Below are positions 36,294 through 47,656 of a DNA stretch of 64,000 bases, piece by piece. A program made the translations under genes and the position numbers. The notes under the pieces were generated by a model. It saw nothing but the letters and a program-made list of their open reading frames with translations. It ran no database searches and was not told the origin of the DNA. The first letter of the stretch is position 1. Each line of letters starts with the position of its first letter. This DNA comes from Hoplostethus atlanticus (taxonomy: Eukaryota > Chordata > Actinopteri > Trachichthyiformes > Trachichthyidae): positions 992,001 to 1,056,000 of the forward strand of contig JAXDDX010000015.1 in NCBI GenBank assembly GCA_034670405.1. Reading direction: 5' to 3'.

Positions 36294-37300
36294 TTTGTGT
36301 AATTGGGGGAGGTGGGGATATATACCGTAATTCATTTGTAAATCATCTCTAATCTAAATCATTGACCCCAGTCCATGTTGTATATTAGATCATTTTTTAT
36401 AGCAGGAGTTGCAGGGAGAATTTGGGAATGCAAATAATGAGGGCGAAGCTTCAGTCCAGTGCAGACTGACTCACAGCGGAAAGTTGTCTTGTGTTGGCAG
36501 CAGAAACGAGCATTAGGAGCAGGAGAGGACAAATGACAAATGTAGAGCCAGCACTGCAAAAAAATATCCATCTTAAAGCTGCACTGTGAGATTTCCACGC
36601 ATTGGAAGGCCCAAATGGCAGCGAGAGGCAACTATTTGAATTTTGAGGATTTGATTACCCCAAATATCATGTAGCGTGATGGCAGTAAACTGCACACAGC
36701 AGGCTCGTGTTTACCAAACCGACCGGCCCGTGATGCTTTTATACCAAAGGAAACCAAAGAAAGACAAGAGAGAGAAAAGATCTAACGTTGGTCAGACCAG
36801 CTTCCTCTGGACGGAGAGCGCGCTCACTGTTTAGGAGACAGTTTGGATTTCACTTTTAAGTTGTCACTTCCTGTGCACCAAGGAGATTTCCTTCTAATGA
36901 CCATAACTGACACCAGAATTATCACAACAATAATAATAAATTGGTCTATATAGGACCAATTGGCTGTGTCTGCATTAGATGGGACGCTCTTCTCTATTGC
37001 TGCCCCACTGTCTAGTGCAGCCTTAACAAGTCATTTAATCTAGCGTTGAGTATTAAAGTCTAATTTTTCTGCAAACAGGTGAAAAGATCTGACGGTGGAG
37101 AGAGAACTTCAATTGTTTCCAATGCAAATCAACTTGTTTCAAGAATGTTCTTGCATAATTTTCTTGATTGGTGCTGTGTTATCCTGACTTGTTTCAAGGT
37201 ATTGATGCTTTCTTCTCTAGAAAATGCCTTAAACAAGCAAATCGGCATTGGAACCAAGTTGAATTACCTCAGTCGGATGGCACATTGGTTCACAGAAAAA

Positions 37301-37660
37301 TGAGATTTTTAATACTGAATATGGGACTGAATGGCGGACACTTAAGATGGACACTTTTGCAGCGAGGAAAGCAACTGCATAGCCACATCGCCGATCCATC
37401 GAAAGCTCAGGAACTGTACTACACGCTTAGAGTATTCACCTTGAAGCGTTTGAGGCTTGAATCCCAGCTCATAGCCCTGCATTCAATGTGATTTTTAAGA
37501 CTGAATATGGGACTGAATGGCGGACACTTATGCAGCGAGGAAAGCGACTGCAAAGCCACAACGCCGATCCATCGAAAGCTCAGGAACTGTACTGCACGCT
37601 TTTAGGATTCACCTTGAAGTGTTTGAGGCTTGAATCCCAACTCATAGCCCTGCATTCAAC
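37301..37660. repeat. Two-copy tandem duplication, about 180 bases each
   Basis: Copy 1 (about 37301-37487) and copy 2 (about 37489-37660) share TGAATATGGGACTGAATGGC, CCGATCCATCGAAAGCTCAG, GTTTGAGGCTTGAATCCCA and CATAGCCCTGCATTCAA in the same order. Copy 1 carries about 13 extra bases (AAGATGGACACTT) that look like a local slip of the adjacent GGACACTT. Several substitutions separate the copies. No terminal repeats or reading-frame conservation suggest a gene; a 107-codon frame spans copy 1 only and is not kept in copy 2. Confidence 0.93.
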
Positions 37661-39930
37661 ATTTTAAAATTGCTTAACCTAGCTGCACGCTTCTTTGCTT
37701 CACTTGCATTCTCATTTGCCTGATTAGTGGTCATTTGAATTTCACGATTCATGGGACTGGCGAGGCTGCGTCTGGGGCAAGACGTTACATTGTGCAGACA
37801 ACTTGAAATGACAAACGTCTCCGTTCTGCCGTTTAACTCAACTTTCAACACTTTATAACACCACTTTTGGAGTTTCTTAACAGTGTGGGTGTCTTTTCAA
37901 GCAGATGAGCACATACAACTGCACGATAAAGGCTTTTCCTGCAAAGCTGCTCTCCTCCCACATGGTTTGTCTAGTGGGTCGTCCATTGTTGTGAGGAGAC
38001 TGCGACTGGCAGCGGTCCAGGACGTGTCCCTATTCACCATGAGATATTTGACAAAAGCAGAGGTTCATTTTGAGGCGAAGTGATCCTACAATAATACTAA
38101 GAAAGGTTTTAGCAAAGATCCGCTTGAATGATGAGATGTCGCTTCTTGACACGCACAAGAGGGAGTTGTACGAAAAATACATGTTCAGTAATCTCTTGGT
38201 TTATTAATTTATTATTAAAAAATTGACAACGAGCCAATGATTTGCCACATTTGTCACTGGTCCACCTTAACAGGGTCGGTCTGCCTTAAGAGGTATCCGT
38301 AGTCAAATATAGGTCCTGCCTATTCAAACCTGGGCACTTTGGGCTGGTCGGCCATGGCCTCTTTGGTTCCTAACCCTCTGTTTTGTATTGTGGCAATTGT
38401 CACCCCTGGGAGATTCCCCCCCTTAGTTTTCCATTTCGGCGGCTTTTTTAAAGATTTTTTCCACATTTCTCCACATTTTTTCCAATATTTTTCAATACAG
38501 CGCACTCTTTCAGTGTACTCAGAAACCTGTTCTATCATCATTTAAGAACTTAACCAAAATGTATTCTTTGGGTGAAACTCCCAAGGTGGCGTTGTCAGAA
38601 TAACCCCCCTTAGCAAGGTCACACTTCCTTGTAAGGAAGCTCTTTTAGATCAATATTCATTATTCTGTAGCAGCAACATTACTCATTAAAATGTTTCTTC
38701 AACACTGGCAATCCACAGTAAGTACACAGCCACTTTGACCAAACAGTGTGTATACACTTTGGCAACTTTAAAATAGCTTTAAGAAAACGTTGAACCTGAA
38801 GCGGAGCAAGAGTCAAGTCACGTTTTCTGTTCATCTTAAAACAATGTTACCAACTTTTTTTTTTTTTGAGCCAGCTGCTTCATGGGCAGTGGAAGTCTTG
38901 AGATATTCTGTCACGAATTGAACATTTAATAACAGCAGAAGCAAAACACAAGGGAGCTTGGTCATAAATCAGAGCTGTAACTGCATTCCGTCGGGTAAAA
39001 TCTGCAGCCTGTTGATTAGACTTCATCAGAAATGTACCGTGGCGGTGATTGCCGTGACAGGACAAGATTGCAGTTGCCCCATTCTGATTTTTTTTGGGGC
39101 GTAGGTGAGAGCTGAGGAAATTATTATGCTAATTAAATATTGCATATTTCACAGATACTGCTGGCTTTCTCCACACCTGTATGCGAGTCCATTTAGCCGT
39201 AGTCCAGACATTACGGATGTCCAAGAAAAGCAAAGTCCTCTCCTGCAGGAGTATTTTGAAATAAGATACACTGATACACTGACAATACTGTGTTGAAACA
39301 CTTAAAATGTATGCAACTTATCACATTTAACATTTATTTTGGAAGTATTCTGTATGATCAAAATAAATGATCTGGTTTTTATGAATCACATTTCAATCAA
39401 ATGGGGATGTAGCACCAAAAATGACATGGAAATTGTAAAACTGACTGGTTGAGAATCTAAGTTTATTAACTAGAAAACACTCTACTAAGAGCGTCTCAAC
39501 CCTTAACATCACTCTAACCCTGCCTGTGAGTTTCCCACAAGATTCAGAGTATATTTTCAAGGAACGCCATCCGAAATCCTTTGTTGCAGACCCTACACTT
39601 CTGAAATGAAAGCGCAACATAAGTTCACTAGGGCTGCAACTCAGAGCTCAGAGGATTTACTACCAAAACTATGCATGTTGGTACTCAGACCTTCAGACTT
39701 GTCTTTGGTTTAAAGCACGGTTCAGACTTTGTGAAACTTTTTTGATATATAATATCTGCCCTTGATAAAAAGCGGACTAAAGCCTTCTCCAGACAGCATT
39801 CCTACTGAACCAGGTGAGATCAGTAATTTGATTTTGCCTATGCACATCTTGAATTTCAGTCAGTCACCCGGATGGTAGATGCGGCAGCTCCTGCACTCTT
39901 TGTCCCTATTTGAATTTTTCTGTTTGCCTT
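37661..39930. other. Unique noncoding sequence
   Basis: No gene is supported. A stretch near 38425-38500 is T-rich with repeated TTTTCCACATTT-like motifs. A 13-base T run lies near 38855. The POU-like cluster at 39118-39160 is listed separately. Confidence 0.5.
39110..39180. promoter_or_regulatory. Candidate regulatory cluster with POU/homeodomain motifs
   Basis: The block ATTATTATGCTAATTAAATA followed by TTGCATATTTCACAG contains an ATGCTAAT octamer-like site (39126-39133), a TAATTA core and a second TTGCATAT site within about 30 bases. This density is unusual for random AT-rich DNA and typical of neural enhancers bound by POU and homeodomain factors. No conservation data are available, so the call is speculative. 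Confidence 0.22.
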
Positions 39931-39934
39931 GGCA

Positions 39935-40096
39935 CCAAACTGTGCTCAAATCTCCTCCTTTTATTGCTTATTTTATATTCTATTTGTGTGCTTATATTCT
40001 ATTCTTCTTCCTCGCCCCCTGCTGAATCGTATTACTTTTGCTGCTGCTATGACCTAATTTCCACACAGGGATCATTAAAGTTTCATCTAATCTAAA
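39935..40096 (+). mobile_element. LINE-like 3' tail
   Basis: The end reads TTGCTGCTGCTATGACCTAA, TTTCCACACAGGGATCATTA, AAGTTTCATCTAATCTAA. I recall the sequence 'gctgct...tttcc.c..gggat.a.taaag' followed by a short terminal repeat as the 3' end of fish LINEs of the L2/CR1-like group. The short TCTAA repeat would be the priming end. No reverse-transcriptase frame is visible upstream, so this is a 5'-truncated insertion. Confidence 0.55.
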
Positions 40097-41250
40097 GAGC
40101 GATGCTGCTCTACCGCCACTGGTTACACGGCTCTTGTAATCCAGGTGCCTGGGTGCTCACGTCAGTCGGTCATTGCCACCAGACTGATCTGGACAGGACT
40201 AATATTACCCTAGAACATCAGAGGTAGTATAGACGGAACTTTTTGCCAAGGTATCACTGATAAATCACTGATATGTTCCTTCCAAAGGGGTCTGGAGATA
40301 AAAACTACGACTCACCAGACCCCTGGTAATGCTAATGCCATCTGGAGAGGGCTTAAGTCTAGTAGTATTTTGCAGAACAGAATTATCACTACATATCTAA
40401 GTTGAAACATATGGTGGCCTATAGCCTTTGGCCATAAATAAGCCTATTTGGCTGCTTCAGAGTTGATAATAGCACTATTTGAAATTTCATCAGCACAGAA
40501 ATAGCAATGATTGCCAATCTGTGACCACTAGTAAAATACCACTAGCATGTACTTGCTAATAATAATGTGATATGCATCAGTGGGGGACGAAGGCAACTCT
40601 TCTTGAGCTGAGAAGTAGGTGAGAGGCTCTAATTGGTACGCTGCTACTGTAGGTGTTTCCACTTCCTTGTCACCGGAGTCTATTTACTGAATTTTGTTGC
40701 ATTATCTGTCACCCTTCATTGATGCATGTCTTCCCTACCGAAGAGCACCAATTTACATTTTTCTCCCCCTCCCCCCAATCCACAGGGAGTTCAGAGGTCA
40801 GCTAATGTACAGCACCCCCGACCCTGGTAGGGATTCAGGTTCTTGCTCCTGCACTTCAGCGGGATGGATGTTTGTGGGCCGAGGGCACGTGAACCCGGGT
40901 CCTGCCACCCTACCAATAACTTACCAAAAGCCATGAATTATATTTCTTCACATCAATATCAAGATGAAATACGTATGTATGAAAACACATACAAGCTGGG
41001 AACAGCAGCATAACCTCATGGGGCCCTAATGAACCCTATAGCAGTATATGGTAGCCTAGGAGATCCAAACCGGAACCACTCAAGTTACCATACAAAAACA
41101 ACAGAGGATTTGAAGCCCATGCTTAACGAATAACAGTCAAGCAATAGCCTATGATAGCTTATGATAATGGCATTATAGAGGGCTAGAATTACTTCCCAAT
41201 CAATGTGTTGATTTAGAATCTTTTACCAGTAAAAATAAAAAGTATCCCAT
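40097..41250. other. Unique noncoding sequence, nothing identified
   Basis: I see no gene, RNA or recognisable mobile element here. Frames are at most 80 codons. Confidence 0.5.
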
Positions 41251-41252
41251 AT

Positions 41253-41410
41253 TTAAAGGGGCAGTAAGCAATCTATCAGCTTTATTGGCCTGAAGTGTGT
41301 GTGGGGGGGTTGAGAGCCAGAAATCTGAGCATCTGACCAAGTAATCACTGAGCCATTGCTATTGCACGTGCTAAGGGACAGTATAATAACCTTACCTACT
41401 TCCCCTTTAA
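41253..41410. mobile_element. MITE flanked by TTAA, piggyBac-like
   Basis: The left end AAAGGGGCAGTAAGCAA and the right end, whose reverse complement is AAAGGGGAAGTAGGTAA, form an imperfect terminal inverted repeat matching at about 14 of 17 positions. Each end is bordered by TTAA (41253-41256 and 41407-41410), the target duplication of piggyBac-type elements. The interior of about 150 bases is noncoding and includes a short G run near 41303. Similar openings (TTTAAAGCTGCACTAGGCAA at about 50520 and TTTAAAGTAGTAATCTGTGA at about 46839) suggest a broader family in this region. Confidence 0.75.
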
Positions 41411-44400
41411 TTAATGCTGCCACACAAACAGCCTATAATGTAAGCTATGCAGCAGCATAATGTATTATTCACCCTTGCAAATGGATGGCCACAGGCTAAT
41501 AAGTCACTTTGACCATGCACTTCTCCCATAGATTGTATACTATAAGGAAATTCAATGTTTACTGAAAGAGCTGCTCGTTTTTCACCGTGCAGTAAAATGC
41601 TCTCAGTGCTCAACATCTAACCCTTGTTGTATAGACGCCCCCTGCTCATTTTCTCCTGCTCTCTCGGTTGGAAAAAAGTGGGCAATTTTGTCAGCTTTTG
41701 TAGAGCTGATTTATTTGTTTGGCTTTCTCTTTCTCTTGTGTGTGCACTACTTCTCTGTTTGTAGGGCATTTTACCCACCAACTTCACAACCCGCTAGTGC
41801 AACAGCTACAAAATAGAAACTTCATCAGGACAGCTCATTTAATTCCACATTTAACTGCTAAATAATTCATTTTAGAATGATTAAAGAGAAGAATACAGTC
41901 TGAAAGTATGGATATTTACTGTTCTAAGTATTATTCATTCACAAACACCTTCATTAATTAATTGACCCATGTTTTTTTTAATTTAATATACATTATAGCC
42001 TGTGTTCTGAATGTAACCAAATAGATATGCTATTGAGACCAAATCAAATACTGCTATTTTGTAGTAACTGAGGCCTGAACATAGTATATACATGTCCTGC
42101 ATATATATTATGTGTGCCATTGATCAGAGATACTACATCGTACAAGCCAACTGTAATAGCCAAATGTACAGCTGTGTGGGAAAACCATTACTTTTCTGCA
42201 AATCTTACATTTGGTCATCCAAAATAATGTAATAAATGGATATGACATATTAAAGATGCCAATTCATCCACTAAAATCCAGAAGAAACCGAATGAATTCG
42301 TTTAGCCCTGACTTCAGCGGGTCAATAAATGATAGAATTTATCAAAATCACATAGCCTAGGCCTGCAACCTAAACTGTAATTTTGAAATAGATGGGCTAA
42401 GAAATGCCATGGTTACGAAGCAAAATGAGGTTACATCTCCTATCATTAATTCACACATGGTCAATCAACTTATTGCAGGCACGAACGGGGAAATATGACA
42501 CCGAGCAGCTAAATGTTTGAATGGCATTTACATTAAAGAAAGAAAATACTCCAAACTTCTCCTTTAGCCTTGTATGTTATTGGAAGAAAAAAAAAAAAGC
42601 TTCACCGTGCCCAATTCATTCGAATTAAAGAAAAGTACTTTAATGATGATGCACTACACGCGTTGCAAACCCCATTTCCCAAAAAGCTTTCTGAAGATAA
42701 AACCTGGCAAACCTGGCGATATCTTCATCATTTCCAAGGCTTTTACTTTGCTTCACCTTAATCTTTTCTGAATACCATTAAGGGAAGATATCAGTGTTTA
42801 TCACTTCATGGCCCATTTCCTCAGCCTAATCATATATCATTTTTACACTATCCCCAGTCAATTTTGTATTCTGCTTAGATCAGTGGTAATAAAACACCAG
42901 TGAGCTTTTCCTTTGCAGAAGTGATGCTTAGATGATACACAACATTTGTCAAATACATTCACAGCACATCAATCCCAACGCAAATTATTGTTTCTGCTCG
43001 GCACATTGATCTCTAAGCCTGAAAAGACCTACAAAACTATTTCCCAGCAACCTAACAGACACCACTGAAACGTGGCTGTGGCTTTTGGATTTGCAAAGCT
43101 GTCTGTCAATAGGACATTTGATGGGGGGTTTCAAACCAAATTAATTCTTTGAAATGAGCATTTCATGATCTAGACGCATCTGAAGTAGCAGAAATAAGCA
43201 AAGAGAGATGACAAACTCAATTACTTAAGTCTTTATCATTGCCATTTCCCCAGTTATACGTCCAGATTATCGACAAAAAAGAAAAGATACTGGCCGTGCC
43301 CCGCGGTGCACACTTCCCTCTCCAGCTGCACTCACTTAGGAAGCCGAGGCGGGTCCATAATCAGAGGCGAATCAGAATTCAGCAATAACAACAGGACACA
43401 GTTGGAGCGAGATCAATAAATCATCTCCTTGAAATCCCCGAGCAGAAGTGAAGAATAATCTGCCAAATGAATCAGGACATGTCTCCTCTGAGTGTTATCC
43501 ATTGGAGACAGATGCATAATTAACGTGCCTTTGGCTTTCATCTCCTTCATCACAGAGAAGTGCCACTTCCTCAGCAACTCTGGCTTTATCAAATACCCCC
43601 CATACCCGTTCCTGTCACTCTACGGTATTCCTCGGTGGGCACTCACATTCGTTTCCATACACAAACATGCACACCACTCTGGATCACAGCACACCACGCC
43701 AGTCGCTTTGAAAGGTGCCTGCTGCCGACTTTTCATGTCTCCCATCGAGACTTTAGAAAAGAACACACATCAATCTTACTCAAGGTAAGGACTTTGGGTT
43801 GCTGATTGGGACACGGATGAAGCAATAATCTACAGATATCTGGAATTTTCACATAAATATATGTCCGTTTTGCTACTCAAAACAAAAACAGTGTATGAAC
43901 CTATAACCAGTTCATGAAAGTTTTTGCTGTTCTAAACACCCGGTGTCAGGTAGGTCTTTCCTGGGAAAACTCCTCTGGCGAACGGGAAGCATTGCGTTTT
44001 ACGTTTCCGGGGTTTGTTCGGAATAAGCGAAGAAAAGAGCACCACCTACAGAAACTCAAACTCCGTCAACACTTTTTCCAAGGAAAAAAAGACATCACAG
44101 TACCGGACACACAGTTTTGATTGACAGGTGATCTCTAGGAAGTGCAGTGCAGAAAGCACTTATCACTTTAATTATTTTTGCTTTTGATTAAAAACGCTGT
44201 CGAAGGAATTAAGGCTTCACATTTTGGACCTCGGATTTCAGCTACCGCTCTGTGTGAATAGGTTGATGGTCCCCCTGTGTCTTCCTATAATGGAGGAGTA
44301 AAGTGAAAGAGACTGCCTTGTGTGATGAGTAGGCAACCACAGCAGATTACCATATTTTAGAAAGTGCGTTGGAGTGGCAGTGGCATGGGCTCTCTCGCTC

Positions 44401-44940
44401 TCTCTCTCCCCCTCTCTCTCACACACACACACACAAAACCTGGCATGACTATCCTCGGGAAAGCAGCGCAGTCCAACAGCCAATCTTGCCAAGACCATTC
44501 AGTGTGGTATTTGAAGCAAAAAAATAAAAAATAAAAAGAAACATGGCAAGAAAAGGCCACCAAAATGAGCTGCAGTGAGCAGGCCTTTATAAAAAATAAT
44601 GTGATAAAAACAGATGTAATACATATTATTTAGTGCAAAGATTCAGTCGGAGTGGAAAAGTGAAACGATGTTAAACTTGACTTGGGCAGTTTAAGCCAGT
44701 CACATATTTTTTAACCACAGCCCCAAATTCAGCCTGACACTTTATAAGCTATGAAACATCATTGTGGTTTGGTTAAAAAAAAATCTTCTGTGCAAATCAA
44801 CTCTGTTCTTTATTGAGCAGTATACACTTATAAAACAAACAAAACAAAGTTGTAATATTGTGAAAATGTAACTTCTAACTGCGATATCTACTCCCCTCAG
44901 TATCCTGGATCGAGCCCAGGGTCACATATAAATTAGTTTC
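41411..44940. other. Unique noncoding sequence, mixed microsatellite
   Basis: No gene is supported. Long unique AT-rich blocks (41840-42560, 42760-43480) lack repeats. The block 43180-43480 keeps several CpGs and regulatory-like motifs. A compound TC/AC microsatellite lies at about 44390-44435. A 98-codon frame at 43492-43788 matches no family. Confidence 0.45.
44390..44435 (+). repeat. Compound TC/AC microsatellite
   Basis: An imperfect (TC)n stretch interrupted by a C run passes directly into (AC)8-9. Read directly. Confidence 0.93.
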
Positions 44941-45264
44941 ATTACGGAGATGTTGGAAAGCTGGCAATTCCGACTTCCTACTACTAGCAAACACCAAATA
45001 TGATCGCAAACGCAATTCCGACTTCCTACTACTAGCTAACACCAAATATCATCGACATAACATTAGCTGTTAGCTGTGTGTTCTCGTTTTTCCAAGCTGG
45101 ACACACAGAGGTTGGAATTACAACCTTCCAGCGATGAATTTCTGACTTTTAAAATGGAACACAGCAATACTTCTGGGTTCTTCATTCCTATATTTGCTAA
45201 TGCTTCAGCTGCTGACGTTAACTAGGAAGTCAAATAGCCAAACGCCCACCGTATTCTCCGTAAT
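44941..45264. mobile_element. MITE-like element with 10-base terminal inverted repeats and internal 48-base duplication
   Basis: ATTACGGAGA (44941-44950) and TCTCCGTAAT (45255-45264) are exact inverted repeats 324 bases apart. Inside, a 43-base block starting GCAATTCCGACTTCCTACTA occurs twice with a 48-base period (44964-45006 and 45012-45054), differing at two positions. The remaining interior (TTAGCTGTTAGCTGTGTGTT, AACCTTCCAGCGATGAATTT) resembles a fish miniature transposon that I recall without a name. No open frame of note is present. Target-site duplications are unclear. Confidence 0.65.
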
Positions 45265-46838
45265 AGAGATGGGAGCTCAGCTGGGAGCCAGAGAGCTGAG
45301 ATCATTAGAAATAAATGGATAATTCATGGCCGACGACAAACTGCACAGAAGCTGGACTTAGAGTTCCTGTTTACTCTGTGAGCTCTTCTGTCATGTTTAC
45401 CTTTCACCCTGCCATTTGGCGCTGGGACCCTCTGACCTTGCCACCTTCTGTCTGTGCCACACGGGGCCCACCGACGTCAAACGGGCAATGGATCTGCATA
45501 AGTAGCCAGCGGGTTCTGGGTGGACGTTCAGTCGCCATCCATGCAGGACAAACAGTGACAGAGTCCTCAATCTGTCTTGTGCCAGCAATCATCCGCCTCC
45601 GTCTGAATCGCACTCAAAGCTGTAGTTGACTATCGAGGCGAAATGGTATTACACAGATGGTTCTGTGCGTTGGATATCTGAGGATCAAAAGATACTCGAT
45701 CGTGTAAACAAACCGGTCCATTTTGTTCGGGGGCCCGAATTCCTTGTCAAAGAAATTATTTCATAAGCGGCTGGATTCAAAGCGATAACATTCTGTAATA
45801 TCTGAAACCTCGACATGATGCAATTGTGAGAGAGTGCTTCATAATCTAGCCTTTTCAATCCTGGTTTACTGGCCTACTTATCACACTTTTCCCCCCCACT
45901 CTCTTTTCTCCTTCTTCCCCCAAGATTCCGCATTATTTCCATGTCTTGTTCCCATGAAAGAACGATTGGAGCGTACGGTTCGTCTTAACACTCGGTGCGT
46001 GGGGGTTTTCAATGGATCCGCGGAGGTCAGTGTGTTGAGTGGTGAGAAGCAAAAGGAGAGGAGCCAGGAGCCGCAGAGCTGGTGGGTACAGTAGGGATTA
46101 AGGGCACCCTAGACTGAGTGTGGTAGATAGAGAGGATTTAAGGAAGGATAGCTCGATCTGAATGGGGCTCTGAGTGGAGAGTGAGACCAGATGGCTGCGA
46201 TTTTGGCATAATTATCCCCCTTTTGCATTGTCACCGTCTCCCTATTGCTCACCCACTTTTCCTCCCTGAAAGCCTCATCTCATCTGTTAGAGGGAGAATG
46301 TTGAAGGAGGTCACACTGTAGGAGAGCAGGCCTAAGCCCCTTTGGAACTGAAGTGCCTTGCAGAGTTACGCACATCACGCGTATCATTTCATTTCAGAGT
46401 AATTATACGGTGAGATACTGGCAGCTCCTTGACCGCCAGTTACGGAAATGCAGAAACGAACGATGCAATATCTTCATGGTGAGGAGCAAAATGGTGGGAA
46501 ATTAAAATCTCGCAATTGAAACCTGTAATAGAACGAAAAATTATAGAAGACTTTATAATGGGCCTTTATAATGGAGGGGTTTTTTTTTATAATGGGTTTT
46601 AACCTGTGTATTAACCTTTGGAAACTATACAAGTATCCTAACCACACCATAATAGTCTATAATCACTTCAGTGTTAAGTGGCAACATTTCACCTTGCTTT
46701 TATTCCTGAAATGATGTCTTCTCACATTGAACTACTATGGTTATAATATATGAAGTGATATGGTATATTATTTGTCAAAAGGGAATACATTTTATTTGAA
46801 TTTATTTATGTTGACAATGCGATTATATTATTCACTTT
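45265..46838. other. Unique noncoding sequence, nothing identified
   Basis: No gene is supported. A 104-codon plus-strand frame at 45315-45629 has overlapping frames on the minus strand of similar length and no family match, as expected from a stop-poor GC-richer patch. The rest is unique sequence, AT-rich from 46540 onward. Confidence 0.5.
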
Positions 46839-47045
46839 AAAGTAGTAATCTGTGAGATCATCCGTGTTTTTTTTGTTTTTTTTAATTTGGTGGCATCTTT
46901 GATGCAGCCACTTTGACGTATTTCTCCTTGGATTTTCTGTTGATGGAGTTTGAGTTTCTGTATTTGGCGCTCTTTTCTTTGTCTGTTCAGCCTTGGTGGC
47001 TATCGCTGCTCATGCTAACTACCCAGTTCTTCTATTTATACCAAA
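46839..47045 (+). repeat. Dispersed repeat copy B (pair with 1964-2071)
   Basis: The core at 46918-47030 matches 1964-2071 in the same orientation. This copy has an extra GAGTTT duplication after GATGGAGTTT and a shorter TTCTTC run. Upstream, TTTAAAGTAGTAATCTGTGA looks like the outer end of a fish MITE, so the element may start near 46839 and be more complete here than at 1964. The right end is not defined. Confidence 0.75.
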
Positions 47046-47525
47046 CAAACCGGAAACGTAAAATGCATCACTTCCTGTGCGGCTGAGGAGGCAGGCAGTT
47101 GAAGGGAAAAAGACTTTGCTTGGGAAAACTCAAAAATCCAATGCTCATTAAATGCAACAAAAACCAAGGACAAGCACAAACTGGCAGCTTGCAGAGTGGT
47201 TGTGTCATCCAGGTAGTAATCTCAACACCAAGCACTAAAATGAGAACAGAGAAAATAAAGGCTGGTCCACAGGTGTACAGAATCATCGCTAATGAGCCTC
47301 AGTTCCTAGAGTACCACCTAGGAGGGCAGGATCCTCCACCCTGGCCACTACCCACGACACCGGGTGTTTAGAACAGAAGATGAAAAACCTTTCATGATCT
47401 GGCTAGAGGTTGAATCATTATTGGGTTTTATCAATTGGCAATAGAGTCGCAAAAACAGACTAATATTATCATTTTGTATAGCTCCTTAGCCTTGTGTGAT
47501 ATTGTTAAGGATTTTACAGCATATT
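47046..47525. other. Unique noncoding sequence, nothing identified
   Basis: No recognisable gene or element. A 90-codon frame at 47099-47371 matches no family. Confidence 0.5.
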
Positions 47526-47656
47526 GATGCACTTTTTTTCTACTTCTTTTTTCTTCTTCATGTTTTTTGCGTATTTGTACATTATATTTTGTACATTATG
47601 TTTTTTGTGATACTGTTATGCTGCTGCAACCCCATCTATCTATCTATCTATCTATG
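47526..47656 (+). mobile_element. Probable LINE-like 3' tail ending in an (ATCT)n repeat
   Basis: A T-rich stretch is followed by ACTGTTATGCTGCTGCAACC and then a (CTAT)5-6 tract at 47634-47655. The order gctgctgcaa then tetranucleotide tail matches the 3' end of fish LINEs related to the one at 39935, which retain a short terminal simple repeat after target-primed reverse transcription. The usual AATAAAG segment is missing here, so the copy is degenerate or the call is wrong. The microsatellite itself is certain. Confidence 0.45.

Larger units (their letters stand above)
35163..37300. other. Noncoding sequence with TG repeat and AT hairpin
   Basis: No gene is supported. It contains a perfect AT-rich hairpin (36070-36099) and a TG microsatellite (36263-36290). 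Just after the SINE, TTTCGTGAATGAGGCCCATT (about 35248) resembles the end of a fish DNA transposon, but the opposite end was not found. Confidence 0.45.
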
